Below the pieces are notes generated by a model. That model did no database searches. It was given only the letters and a program-made list of their open reading frames with translations, and was not told the DNA's origin. The translations under genes and the position numbers were made by a program. A stretch of 64,000 bases of DNA from Sipunculus nudus (taxonomy: Eukaryota > Annelida > Sipuncula > Golfingiida > Sipunculidae), in assembly GCA_026874595.1 (NCBI GenBank), contig CM049314.1, forward strand, positions 79,285,300 through 79,349,299, written 5' to 3'. Shown here one piece after another: positions 24,101-37,735 of this stretch. The stretch's first letter is position 1, and the number at the start of each line of letters is the position of its first letter.

Positions 24101-27100
24101 CAGTCAAATTCAGAAATAGAAAATTCTGAAACGTTATAAGAGTGACATTGTGGATTTTTGTGAACCTTTTGCATATTTTACCTCAATTTTTCTACAGTTT
24201 TGCACCGTTTTCGACAGAAATAGATTCCCTAGAAGTAGAATAATACATTCCTTTGCTTACAGTTTGTTTACGCTTTGCTTATGCTTTGCTTACGATGAAA
24301 ACACCACACAATTTAAGCATTTTTCTATAAATATATACGAATATGACCCATAGGGACACAGACTGCTTCCCTGGCTATATAATTTCACCTGTCAGTGAAG
24401 GTGAATCTAAAAATTAAGGGTAAAATCGTTTAAGCAAAATCAGATATAGAAAATTCTGATACTTTAAAAAAGTAACATTGTGGATTTTGGTGACCCTTTT
24501 GCATATTTTACCTCAATTTTTCTACAGTTTTGCACCATGTTCGACAGAAATAGATACCCGGGAAGAAGAGTAATTCATTATTTCTTAAGAAATAAGTTGC
24601 AAAAATGATTTATGAAGACACAGTTCCTTTGCTTACAGTTTGCTTATTCTTTGCTTATGCTTTGCTCAAGATAAAACACCACACAATTTAAGCATTTTTC
24701 TACAAATACAAACAAATATGACCCAAAGGGACACAACCTGTTTACCTGGCTACAAAATATTTCCTGTTAGTGATCAGGAATCTAAATATTAAAGGTAAAA
24801 TTGTTCAATCAAAACCACAATTATAAAAAAACCGCTTCTTTCTTAAAGTTACATTATGGATTTTTGTGATCCTTTTGCATATTTCATCTTAATTTTTCTA
24901 CAGTTTTGCACCATATTCGACAGAAATAGGTTCCTTGAAAGTCAAATAATACATTATTTCTTCTGAAAATAGTTGCAAAAAGGATTTATCAAGACACAGT
25001 TCCTTTGCTTACAGTTTGCTTACGCTTTGCTTATGCTTTGCTCAAGATAAAACACCACACAATTTAAGCATTTTTCTATAAATATATACGAATATAACCC
25101 ATGGGGACACAGACTGTTTACCTGGCTACAAAACAGTTCCTGTTAGTGATCAGGAATCTCAATATTAAGGGCAAAATTGTTCAGTCAAATTCAGAAATAG
25201 AAAATTCTGAAACGTTATAAGAGTGACATTGTGGATTTTTGTGAACCTTTTGCATATTTTACCTCAATTTTTCTACAGTTTTGCACCGTTTTCGACAGAA
25301 ATAGATTCCCTAGAAGTAGAATAATACATTCCTTTGCTTACAGTTTGTTTTCGCTTTGCTTATGCTTTGCTTACGATGAAAACACCACACAATTTAAGCA
25401 TTTCTCTATAAATATATACGAATATGACCCATAGGGACACAGACTGCTTCCCTGGCTATATAATTTCACCTGTCAGTGAAGGTGAACCTAAAAATTAAGG
25501 GTAAAATCGTTTAAGCAAAATCAGATATAGAAAATTCTGATACTTTAAAAAAGTAACATTGTGGATTTTGGTGACCCTTTTGCATATTTTACCTCAATTT
25601 TTCTACATTTTTGCACCATGTTCGACAGAAATAGATACCCGGGAAGAAGAGTAATTCATTATTTCTTAAGAAATAAGTTGCAAAAAGGATTTATGAAGAC
25701 AGTTCCTTTGCTTACAGTTTGCTTATTCTTTGCTTATGCTTTGCTCACTATGAAACACCACACAATTTAAGCATTTTTCTACAAATACAAACAAATATGA
25801 CCCAAAGGGACACAACCTGTTTACCTGGCTACAAAATATTTCCTGTTAGTGATCAGGAATCTAAATATTAAGGGTAAAATTGTTCAATCAAAACCACAAT
25901 TATAAAAATCCGCTACTTTCTTAAAGTTACATTATGGATTTTTGTGATAATTTTGCATATTTCATCTTATTTTTTCTACAGTTTTGCACCATATTCGACA
26001 GAAATAGGTTCCCTGAAAGTCAAATAATACATTATTTTTTCTTAAAATAGTTGCAAAAAGGATTTTTCAAGACACAGTTCCTTTGCTTACAGTTTGCTTA
26101 CGCTTTGCTTATGCTTTGCTTACGATGAAAACACCACACAATTTAAGCATTTTTCTATAAATATATACGAATATAACCAATGGGGACACAGACTGTTTAC
26201 CTGGCTACAAAATAGTTCCCGTTAGTGATCAGGAATCTAAATATTAAGGGCAAAATTGTTCAATCAAATTCAGAAATAGAAAATTCTGAAACGTTTTAGA
26301 GTGACATTGTGTATTTTTGTGAACCTTTAGCATATTTTTCCTCAATTTTTCTACAGTTTTGCACCGTTTTCGACAGAAATAGATTCCCGGGAAGTAGAAT
26401 AATACATTATTTCTTCAGAAAATAGATGCAAAAAGGATTTATCAAGACACAGTTCTTTTGCTTACAGTTTGCTTATTCTTTGCTTATGCTTTGCTTACGA
26501 TGAAAACACCACACAATTTAAGCATTTTTCCACAAATACACACAAATATGACCCATAGGGACACAGACTGTTTACCTGTCTATAAAAAAGTTCCTGTAAG
26601 TGATGAGGAATCTAAATATTATGGGTAAAATTGTTCAGTCAAAACCACAATTATAGAAATCCGCTACTTTCATAATGCGAAATTATGGATTTTTTTAATC
26701 CTTTTGCATATTTTACCTCGTTTTTTCTACAGTTTTACAGCATATTCGACAGAACTATATTACAGGAAAGTAGAATAATATATTATTTCTTTAGAAAATA
26801 GATGTAAAAAGGTTTATCAAGACACAGTTCCTTTGCCTACAGTTTGCTTACGCTTTGCTTATGCTTTCCTTACGGTGAAAACACCTCAAAACTGACGCAT
26901 TTTTCTATAAATATATACAAATATGACCCATAGGGACACAGACTGGTTCAGTGGCTATATAATTGCACCTGTCAGTGAAGGTGAATCTAAAAATTAAGGG
27001 TAAAATCGTTTAAGCAAGTCCTGATATAGAAAATTCTGATGCTTTAAAAAAGTAACATTGTGGATTTTGGTGACCCTTTTGCATATTTTACCTCAATTTT

Positions 27101-27483
27101 TCTACAGTTTTGCACCATGTTCGACAGAAATAGATACCCGGGAAGAAGAGTAATTCATTATTTCTGAAGAAATAAGTTGCAAAAAGGATTTATGAAGACA
27201 CAGTTCCTTTGCCTACAGTTTGCTTATTCTTTGCTTATGCTTTGCTTACGATGAAAACACCACACAATTTAAGCATTTTTCCACAAATACACACAAATAT
27301 GACCCATAGGGCACAGACTGTTTACCTGGCTAAAAAAAGTTCCTCTTAGTGATCAGGAATCTAAATATTAAGGGCAAAATTGTTCAATCAAAACCACAAT
27401 TATAATAATCCGCTACTTTCATAAAGTCACATCAGGGATTTTTGTGATCCTTTTGCATATTTCATCTCAATTTTTCTACAGTT
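21194..27483. repeat. L-HOR expanded unit e (17 monomers, 6,290 bp)
   Basis: Starts are 21194, 21570, 21946, 22321, 22697, 23074, 23449, 23824, 24200 (M9a), 24530 (M10a), 24906, 25281 (M9b), 25611 (M10b), 25984, 26359, 26735 and 27110. M1-M9 lie exactly 5,209 bp after the previous unit. Three extra monomers, 1,081 bp including a second copy of the 330-bp monomer, are then present. M10b onward lies 6,290 bp after the previous unit. Small private changes are visible, for example atatgttccc near 23,470 and cagtggctat near 26,950. Confidence 0.9.
24200..25280. repeat. 1,081-bp internal duplication of three monomers
   Basis: The 330-bp monomer starts at 24,200 and again at 25,281. The intervening 1,081 bp (330 + 376 + 375) has no equivalent in the two neighbouring 14-monomer units. 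Its two filler monomers carry private variants not seen in the flanking units: gctcaagataaaacacc at about 24,664 and again at about 25,040, aaaggtaaaattg and aaaaaaccgcttc. The filler is therefore not a simple copy of M10-M11 of the same unit. It looks like a segment copied from a related but diverged part of the array. Confidence 0.87.
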
Positions 27484-30400
27484 TTGCACCATATTCGACA
27501 GAAATAGATTACCTGAATGTCAAATAATACATGATTTCTTCAGAAAATAGTTGCAAAAAGCATTTATCAAGACACAGTTTCTTTGCTTACAGTTTGCTTA
27601 CGCTTTGCTTATGCTTTGCTTACGATTAAAACACCACACAGTTTAAGCATTTTTCTATAAATATATACGAATATAACCCATAGGGACACAGACTACTTCC
27701 ATGGCTATATAATTGCACCTGTCAGTGAAGGTGAATCTAAAAATTAAGGGTAAAATCGTTTAAGCAAAATCAGAAATAGAAAATTCCGATACTTTATAAA
27801 AGTAACGTTGTGGATTTTAGTGACCCTTTTGCATATTTTACCTCAATTTTTCTACAGTTTTGCACCATATTAGACAGAAATAGATTCCCGGGAAGTAGAA
27901 AAATACATTATTTCTTCAAGAAATAGTTGCAAAAAGGATTAATTAAGACACAGCTCATTTGCTTACAGTTTGCTTATGCTTTGCTTATGCTTTGCTTACG
28001 ATGAAAACACCACACAATTTAAGCATTATTCTACAAATACACACAAATATAACCCATGGGGACATAGACTGTTTACCTGGCTACAAAATAGTTCCTGTTA
28101 GTGATCAGGAATCTAAATATTAAGGGTAAAATTGTTCAATCAAATTCAGAAATAGAAAATTCTGAAACGTTATAAGAGTGACATTGTGGATTTCTGTGAA
28201 CCTTTAGCATATTTTACCTCAATTTCTCTACAGTTTTGCAGCGTTTTCATCAGAAATAGATTCCCGGGAAGTGGAATAATACATTATTTCTTCAGAAAAT
28301 AATTGCAAAAGGATTGACCAAGGCACAGTTCCTTTGCCTACAGTTTGCTTATTCTTTGCTTATGCTTTGCTTACGATGAAAACACCACACAATTTAAGCA
28401 TTTTAATATAAATGTATACAAATATGACTCATATGGACACAGACTGTTTACCTGGCAACAAAATGGTTACTGTTAGTGATCAGGAATCTAAATATTAAGG
28501 GTAAGATTATTCAATGAAAACCACAATTATAAAAATCCGTTAATTTCTTAAAGTGACATTATGGATTTTTTTATCCTTTTGCATATTTTACCTCCATTTT
28601 TCTACAGTTTTGCACCATGTTCGACAGAAATAGATACCCGGGAAGAAGAGTAATTCATTATTTCTGAAGAAATAAGTTGCAAAAAGGATTTATGAAGACA
28701 CAGTTCCTTTGCTTACAGTTTGTTTCCGCTTTGCTTATGCTTTGCTTACGATGAAAACACCACACAATTTAAGCATTTTCTATAAATATATACGAATATG
28801 ACCCATAGGGACACAGATTGCTTCCCTGACTATATAATTGCACGTGTCAGTGAAGGTGAATCTAAAATTTAAGGGTTAAATCGTTTAAGCAAAATCAGAA
28901 ATAGAAAATTCTGATACTTTATAAAAGTGACGTTGTGGATTTTTGTGACCCTTTTGAATATTTTAGCTCAATTTTTCTACAGTTTAACACAATATTCGAC
29001 AGAACTATATTACAGAAAAGTAGAATAATACATTATTTCTTTAGAAAATAGATGTAAAAAGGATTTATCAAGACACAGTACCTTTGCTTAGAGTTTGCTT
29101 ACACTTTGCTTATGCTTTGCTTACGGTGAAAACACCTCAAAACTTACGCATTTTTCTATAAATATATACAAATATGACCCATAGGGACACAGACTGGTTC
29201 CCTTGCTATATAATTTCACCTGTCAGTGAAGGTGAATCTAAAAATTAAGGGAAAAATCGTTTAAGCAAAATCAGATATAGAAAATTCTGATACTTTAAAA
29301 AAGTAACATTGTGGATTTTTGGTGACCCTTTTGCATATTTTACCTCAATTTTTCTACAGTTTTGCACCATGTTCGACAGAAATAGATACCCGGGAATAAG
29401 AGTAATTCATTATTTCTTAAGAAATAAGTTGCAAAAAGGATTTATGAAGACACAGTTCCTTTGCTTACAGTTTGCTTATTCTTTGCTTATGCTTTGCTCA
29501 CGATAAAACACCACACAATTTAAGCATTTTTCTACAAATACAAACAAATATGACCCAATGGGACACAACCTGTTTACCTGGCTACAGAATATTTCCTGTT
29601 AGTGATCAGGAATCTAAATATTAAGGGTAAAATTGTTCAATCAAAACCACAATTATAAAAATCCGCTACTTTCTTAAAGTTACATTATGGATTTTTGTGA
29701 TCCTTTTGCATATTTCATCTTAATTTTCTATAGTTTTGCACCATATTCGACAGAAATAGGTTCCCTGAAAATCAAATAATACATTATTTCTTCTGAAAAT
29801 AGTTGCAAAAAGGATTTATCAAGACACAGTTCCTTTGCTTACAGTTTGTTTACGCTTTGCTTATGCTTTGCTTACGATGAAAACACCACACAATTTAAGC
29901 ATTTTTCTATAAATATATACGAATATGACCCATAGGGACACAGACTGTTTACCTGGCTACAAAATAGTTCCCGTTAGTGATCAGGAATCTAAATATTAAG
30001 GGCAAAATTGTTCAATCAAATTCAGAAATAGAAAATTCTGAAACGTTATAAGAGTGACATTGTGGATTTTTGTGAACCTTTAGCATATTTTACCTCAATT
30101 TTTCTACAGTTTTGCACCGTTTTCGACAGAAATAGATTCCCGGGAAGTAGAATAATACATTATTTCTTCAGAAAATAGATGCAAAAAGGATTTATCAAGA
30201 CACAGTTCTTTTGCTTACAGTTTGCTTATTCTTTGCTTATGCTTTGCTTACGATGAAAACACCACACAATTTAAGCATTTTTCTATAAATATATACGAAT
30301 ATAACCCATGGGGACACAGACTGTTTACCTGGCTACAAAATAGTTCCCGTTAGTGATCAGGAATCTAAATATTAAGGGCAAAATTGTTCAGTCAAATTCA

Positions 30401-33324
30401 GAAATAGAAAATTCTGAAACGTTATAAGAGTGACATTGTGGATTTTTGTGAACCTTTTGCATATTTTACCTCAATTTTTCTACAGTTTTGCACCGTTTTC
30501 GACAGAAATAGATTCCCTAGAAGTAGAATAATACATTCCTTTGCTTACAGTTTGTTTACGCTTTGCTTATGCTTTGCTTACGATGAAAACACCACACAAT
30601 TTAAGCATTTTTCTATAAATATATACGAATATGACCCATAGGGACACAGACTGCTTCCCTGGCTATATAATTTCACCTGTCAGTGAAGGTGAATCTAAAA
30701 ATTAAGGGTAAAATCGTTTAAGCAAAATCAGATATAGAAAATTCTGATACTTTAAAAAAGTAACATTGTGGATTTTGGTGACCCTTTTGCATATTTTACC
30801 TCAATTTTTCTACAGTTTTGCACCATGTTCGACAGAAATAGATACCCGGGAAGAAGAGTAATTCATTATTTCTTAAGAAATAAGTTGCAAAAAGGATTTA
30901 TGAAGACAGTTCCTTTGCTTACAGTTTGCTTATTCTTTGCTTATGCTTTGCTCACTATGAAACACCACACAATTTAAGCATTTTTCTACAAATACAAACA
31001 AATGTGACCCAAAGGGACACAACCTGTTTACCTGGCTACAAAATATTTCCTGTTAGTGATCAGGAATCTAAATATTAAGGGTAAAATTGTTCAATCAAAA
31101 CCACAATTATAAAAATCCGCTACTTTCTTAAAGTTACATTATGGATTTTTGTGATCCTTTTGCATATTTCATCTTATTTTTTCTACAGTTTTGCACCATA
31201 TTCGACAGAAATAGGTTCCCTGAAAGTCAAATAATACATTATTTTTTCTTAAAATAGTTGCAAAAAGGATTTATCAAGACACAGTTCCTTTGCTTACAGT
31301 TTGCTTACGCTTTGCTTATGCTTTGCTTACGATGAAAACACCACACAATTTAAGCATTTTTCTATAAATATATACGAATATAACCAATGGGGACACAGAC
31401 TGTTTACCTGGCTACAAAATAGTTCCCGTTAGTGATCAGGAATCTAAATATTAAGGGCAAAATTGTTCAATCAAATTCAGAAATAGAAAATTCTGAAACG
31501 TTTTAGAGTGACATTGTGGATTTTTGTGAACCTTTAGCATATTTTACCTCAATTTTTCTACAGTTTTGCACCGTTTTCGACAGAAATAGATTCCCGGGAA
31601 GTAGAATAATACATTATTTCTTCAGAAAATAGATGCAAAAAGGATTTATCAAGACACAGTTCTTTTGCTTACAGTTTGCTTATTCTTTGCTTATGCTTTG
31701 CTTACGATGAAAACACCACACAATTTAAGCATTTTTCCACAAATACACACAAATATGACCCATAGGGACACAGACTGTTTACCTGTCTACAAAAAAGTTC
31801 CTGTAAGTGATGAGGAATCTAAATATTATGGGTAAAATTGTTCAGTCAAAACCACAATTATAAAAATCCGCTACTTTCATAATGCGAAATTATGGATTTT
31901 TTTAATCCTTTTGCATATTTTACCTCGTTTTTTCTACAGTTTTACACCATATTCGACAGAACTATATTACAGGAAAGTAGAATAATACATTATTTCTTTA
32001 GAAAATAGATGTAAAAAGGATTTATCAAGACACAGTTCCTTTGCCTACAGTTTGCTTATTCTTTGCTTATGCTTTGCTTACGATGAAAACACCACACAAT
32101 TTAAGCATTTTTCCACAAATACACACAAATATGACCCATAGGGGCACAGACTGTTTACCTGGCAACAAAATGGTTACTGTTTGTGGTCAGGAATCTAAAT
32201 ATTAAGGGTAAAATTGTTCAATCAAAACCACAATTATAAAAATCCGCTACTTTCTTAAAATGACATTATGGATTCTTTTATCCTTTTGCATATTTTACCT
32301 CAATTTTTCAACAGTTTTGCACCATATTCGACAGATTACCTGAATGTCAAATAATACATTATTTCTTCAGAAAATAGTTCCAAAATCATTTATCAAGACA
32401 CAGTTCCTTTGCTTACAGTTTGCTTACGCTTTGCTTATGCTTTGCTTACGATTAAAACACCACACAGTTTAAGCATTTTTCTATAAATATATACGAATAT
32501 AACCCATAGGGACACAGACTGCTTCCATTGCTATATAATTGTACCTGTCAGTGAAGGTGAACCTAAAAATTAAGGGTAAAATCGTTTAAGCAAAATCAGA
32601 AATAGAAAATTCCGATACTTTATAAAAGTAACGTTGTGGATTTTAGTGACCCTTTTGCATATTTTACCTCAATTTTTCTACAGTTTTGCAGCGTTTTCGA
32701 CAGAAATAGATTCCCGGGAAGTAGAATAATACATTATTTCTTCAGAAAATAGTTGCAAAAAGGATAGTTCAAGATACAGTTCCTTTGCTTACAGTTTGCT
32801 TATTCTTTGCTTATGCTTTGCTTACGATGAAAACACCACACAATTTAAGCATTTTTCTACAAATATACAAAAATATGAACCATAGGAACACAGACTGGTT
32901 ACCTGACTACAAAATAGTTCCCGTTAGTGATCAGGAATCAAAATATTAAGGGCAAAATTGTTCAATCAAATTCAGAAATAGAAAATTCTGAAACGTTTTA
33001 GAGTGACATTGTGGATTTTTGTGAACCTTTAGCATATTTTACCTCAATTTTTCTACAGTTTTGCAGCGTTTTCGACAGAAATAGATTCCCGGGAAGTAGA
33101 ATAATACATTATTTCTTCAGAAAATAGTTGCAAACACGATTTATCAAGACACAGTTCCTTTGCTTACAGTTTGCTTACGCTTTGCTTATGCTTTGCTTAC
33201 GGTGAAAACACCTCAAAACTGACTCATTTTTCTATGAATATATACAAATATGACCCATAGGGACACAGACTGGTTCCCTGGCTATATAATTGCACCTGTC
33301 AGTGAAGGTGAATCTAAAAATTAA
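27110..33324. repeat. About 6.2-kb duplicate of window positions 1-6,215 (offset 27,109)
   Basis: Alignment at a constant offset of 27,109 holds without visible indels from 1/27,110 through several kilobases. It includes both L-HOR monomers and the adjoining right-type monomers. I noticed only isolated differences, such as cgacaaaaatag near 3,029 against cgacagaaatag, and caaatacac against caaatatac near 5,755/32,864. The match ends at about 6,215/33,324, within aattaaggg, where one copy continues with taaaatcgtttaag and the other with caaaattgttcaatc. The left end is at the window edge, so the real duplication may be longer. Confidence 0.88.
27484..32060. repeat. L-HOR copy f, M1 to mid-M13
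   Basis: Starts are 27484, 27860, 28236, 28610, 28985, 29362, 29736, 30112, 30488 (330 bp), 30818, 31191, 31566 and 31942. Each equals the corresponding start in copy a plus 27,109. The copy shares private variants of copy a (ttcctcttag, ttataataat, cttaattttctatag) rather than those of the adjacent unit e. Copy f is therefore a long-range duplicate of copy a, not a simple next repeat of its neighbour. It ends inside M13 at the same point as copy a. Confidence 0.88.
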
Positions 33325-36300
33325 GGGCAAAATTGTTCAATCAAATTCAGAAATAGAAAATTCTGAAACGTTTTAGAGTGACATTGTGGATTTTTGTGAA
33401 CCTTTAGCATATTTTACCTCAATTTTTCTACAGTTTTGCAGCGTTTTCGACAGAAATAGATTCCCGGGAAGTAGAATAATACATTATTTCTTCAGAAAAT
33501 AGATGCAAAAAGGATTTATCAAGACAAAGTTCTTTTGCTTACAGTTTGCTTATTCTTTGCTTATGCTTTGCTTACGATGAAAACACCACACAATTTAAGC
33601 ATTTTTCCACAAATACACACAAATATGACCCATAGGGACACAGACTGTTTACCTGTCTACAAAAAAGTTCCTGTAAGTGATGAGGAATCTAAATATTATG
33701 TGTAAAATTGTTCAGTCAAAACCACAATTATAAAAATCCGCTACTTTCATAATGCGAAATTATGGATTTTTTTAATCCTTTTGCATATTTTACCTCAATT
33801 TTTCTACAGTTTTGCACCATATTCGACAGAAAAAGATTCCCGGGAAGTAGAATAACACATTATTTCTTAAGAAAATGTATGCAAAAAGGATTTATCAAGA
33901 CACAGTTTCTTTGCTTAAAGTCTGCCTACGCTTTGCTTATGCTTTGCTTACGATGAAAACACCAAACAATTTAAGCATTTTTCTATAAATATATACTAAT
34001 ATAACCCATAGGGACACAGACTGCTTCCATGGCAATATAATTGCACCTGTCAGTGAAGGTGAATCTAAAAATTAAGGGTAAAATCGTTTAAGCAAAATCA
34101 GAAATAGAAAATTCCGATACTTTATAAAAGTAACGTTGTGGATTTTAGTGACCCTTTTGCATATTTTACCTCAATTTTTCTACAGTTTTGCACCATATTA
34201 GACAGAAATAGATTCCCGGGAAGTAGAATAATACATTATTTCTTCAAGAAATAGTTGCAAAAAGGATTAATTAAGACACAGCTCATTTGCTTACAGTTTG
34301 CTTATGCTTTGCTTACGATGAAAACACCACACAATTTAAGCATTATTCTACAAATACACACAAATATAACCCATGGGGACACAGACTGTTTACCTGGCTA
34401 CAAAATAGTTCCTGTTAGTGATCAGGAATCTAAATATTAAGGGTAAAATTGTTCAATCAAATTCAGAAATAGAAAATTCTGAAACGTTATAAGAGTGACA
34501 TTGTGGATTTTTGTGAACCTTTTGTATATTTTACCTCAATTTTTCTACAGTTTTGCAGCGTTTTCGACAGAAATAGATTCCCGGGAAGTAGAATAATACA
34601 TTATTTCTTCAGAAAATAGTTGCAAAAAGGATAGTTCAAGATACAGTTCCTTTGCTTACAGTTTGCTTATTCTTTGCTTATGCTTTGCTTACGATGAAAA
34701 CACCACACAATTTAAGCATTTTTCTACAAATACACAAAAATATGAACCATAGGGACACAGACTGGTTACCTGACTACAAAATAGTTCCCGTTAGTGATCA
34801 GGAATCAAAATATTAAGGGCAAAATTGTTCAATCAAATTCAGAAATAGAAAATTCTGAAACGTTTTAGAGTGACATTGTGGATTTTTGTGAACCTTTAGC
34901 ATATTTTACCTCAATTTTTCTACAGTTTTGCAGCGTTTTCGACAGAAATAGATTCCCGGGAAGTAGAATAATACATTATTTCTTCAGAAAATAGATGCAA
35001 AAAGGATTTATCAAGACACATTTCTTTTGCTTACAGTTTGCTTATTCTTTGCTTATGCTTTGCTTACGATGAAAACACCACACAATTTAAGCATTTTTCC
35101 ACAAATACACACAAATATGACCCATAGGGACACAGACTGTTTACCTGTCTACAAAAAAGTTCCTGTAAGTGATGAGGAATCTTAATATTATGGGTAAAAT
35201 TGTTCAGTCAAAACCACAATTATAAAAATCCGCTACTTTCATAATGCGAAATTATGGATTTTTTTAATCCTTTTGCATATTTTACCTCAATTTTTCTACA
35301 GTTTTGCACAATATTCGACAGAAAAGGATTCCCGGGAAGTAGAATAACACATTATTTCTTAAGAAAATGTATGCAAAAAGGATTTATCAAGACACAGTTC
35401 CTTTGCTTAAAGTCTGCCTACGCTTTGCTTATGCTTTGCTTACGATGAAAACACCACACAATTTAAGCATTTTTCTATAAATATATACGAATATGACCCA
35501 TAGGGACACAGACTGCTTCCCTGGCTATATAATTGAACGTGTCAGTGAAGGTGAATGTAAAATTTAAAGGTTAAATCGTTTAAGCAAAATCAGAAATAGA
35601 AAATTCGGATACTTTATAAAAGTAACGTTGTGGATTTTTGTGACCCTTTTGAATATTTTACCTCGTTTTTTCTACAGTTTTACACCATATTCGACAGAAC
35701 TATATTACAGGAAAGTAGAATAATACATTATTTCTTTAGAAAATAGATGTAAAAAGGATTTATCAAGACACAGTTTCTTTGCCTACAGTTTGCTTATTCT
35801 TTGCTTATGCTTTGCTTACGATGAAAACACCACACAATTTAAGCATTTTTCCACAAATACACACAAATATGACCCATAGGGGCACAGACTGTTTACCTGG
35901 CAACAAAATGGTTACTGTTTGTGATCAGGAATCTAGATATTAAGGGTAAAATTGTTCAATCAAAACCACAATTATAAAAATCCGCTACTTTCTTAAAATG
36001 ACATTATGGATTCTTTTATCCTTTTGCATATTTTACCTCAATTTTTCAACAGTTTTGCACCATATTCGACAGAAATAGATTCTCTGAATGTCGAATAATA
36101 CATTATTTCTTTAGAAAATATATGTAAAAAGGATTTATCAAGACACAGTTCCTTTGCTTACAGTTTGCTTACGCTTTGCTTATGCTTTGCTTACGGTGAA
36201 AACACCTCAAAACTGACGCATTTTTCTATAAATATATACAAATATGACCCATAGGGACACAGACTGGTTCCATGGCTATATAATTGCACCTGTCAGTGAA

Positions 36301-37735
36301 GGTGAATCTAAAAATTAAGGGTAAAATCGTTTAAGCAAAATCAGAAATAGAAAATTCCGATACTTTATAAAAGTAACGTTGTGGATTTTAGTGACCCTTT
36401 TGCATATTTTACCTCAATTTTTCTACAGTTTTGCACCATATTAGACAGAAATAGATTCCCGGGAAGTAGAATAATACATTATTTCTTCAAGAAATAGTTG
36501 CAAAAAGGATTAATTAAGACACAGCTCATTTGCTTACAGTTTGCTTATGCTTTGCTTACGATGAAAACACCACACAATTTAAGCATTATTCTACAAATAC
36601 ACACAAATATAACCCATGGGGACACAGACTGTTTACCTGGCTACAAAATAGTTCCTGTTAGTGATCAGGAATCTAAATATTAAGGGTAAAATTGTTCAAT
36701 CAAATTCAGAAATAGAAAATTCTGAAACGTTATAAGAGTGACATTGTGGATTTTTGTGAACCTTTTGCATATTTTACCTCAATTTTTCTACAGTTTTGCA
36801 GCGTTTTCGACAGAAATAGATTCCCGGGAAGTAGAATAATACATTATTTCTTCAGAAAATAGTTGCAAAAAGGATAGTTCAAGATACAGTTCCTTTGCTT
36901 ACAGTTTGCTTATTCTTTGCTTATGCTTTGCTTACGATGAAAACACCACACAATTTAAGCATTTTTCTACAAATACACAAAAATATGAACCATAGGGACA
37001 CAGACTGGTTACCTGACTACAAAATAGTTCCCGTTAGTGATCAGGAATCAAAATATTAAGGGCAAAATTGTTCAATCAAATTCAGAAATAGAAAATTCTG
37101 AAACGTTTTAGAGTGACATTGTGGATTTTTGTGAACCTTTAGCATATTTTACCTCAATTTTTCTACAGTTTTGCAGCGTTTTCGACAGAAATAGATTCCC
37201 GGGAAGTAGAATAATACATTATTTCTTCAGAAAATAGATGCAAAAAGGATTTATCAAGACACAGTTCTTTTCCTTACAGTTTGCTTATTCTTTGCTTATG
37301 CTTTGCTTACGATGAAAACACCACACAATTTAAGCATTTTTCCACAAATACACACAAATATGACCCATAGGGACACAGACTGTTTACCTGTCTACAAAAA
37401 AGTTCCTGTAAGTGATGAGGAATCTAAATATTATGGGTAAAATTGTTCAGTCAAAACCACAATTATAAAAATCCGCTACTTTCATAATGCGAAATTATGG
37501 ATTTTTTTAATCCTTTTGCATATTTTACCTCAATTTTTCTACAGTTTTGCACCATATTCGACAGAAAAAGATTCCCGGGAAGTAGAATAACACATTATTT
37601 CTTAAGAAGATGTATGCAAAAAGGATTTATCAAGACACAGTTCCTTTGCTTAAAGTCTGCCTACGCTTTGCTTATGCTTTGCTTACGATGAAAACACCAC
37701 ACAATTTAAGCATTTTTCTATAAATATATACGAAT
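32061..37735. repeat. Right-type satellite block 1
   Basis: Starts are 32317, 32686, 33061, 33436, 33812, 34188, 34553, 34928, 35304, 35680, 36055, 36431, 36796, 37171 and 37547. Monomers at 34188 and 36431 are 365 bp because they hold three 11-bp subrepeats. Typical right-type marks are ttgcagcg heads, gatagttcaagatacag, the gaaaaagattcccggg head with aataacacatta, and gtaagtgatgagg. Two runs of about four monomers (33,4xx-34,9xx and 35,3xx-37,1xx) repeat a similar order about 1,490-2,240 bp apart. At about 37,735 the sequence switches back to L-HOR (gactggttcccttgctatataatttc). Confidence 0.82.
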
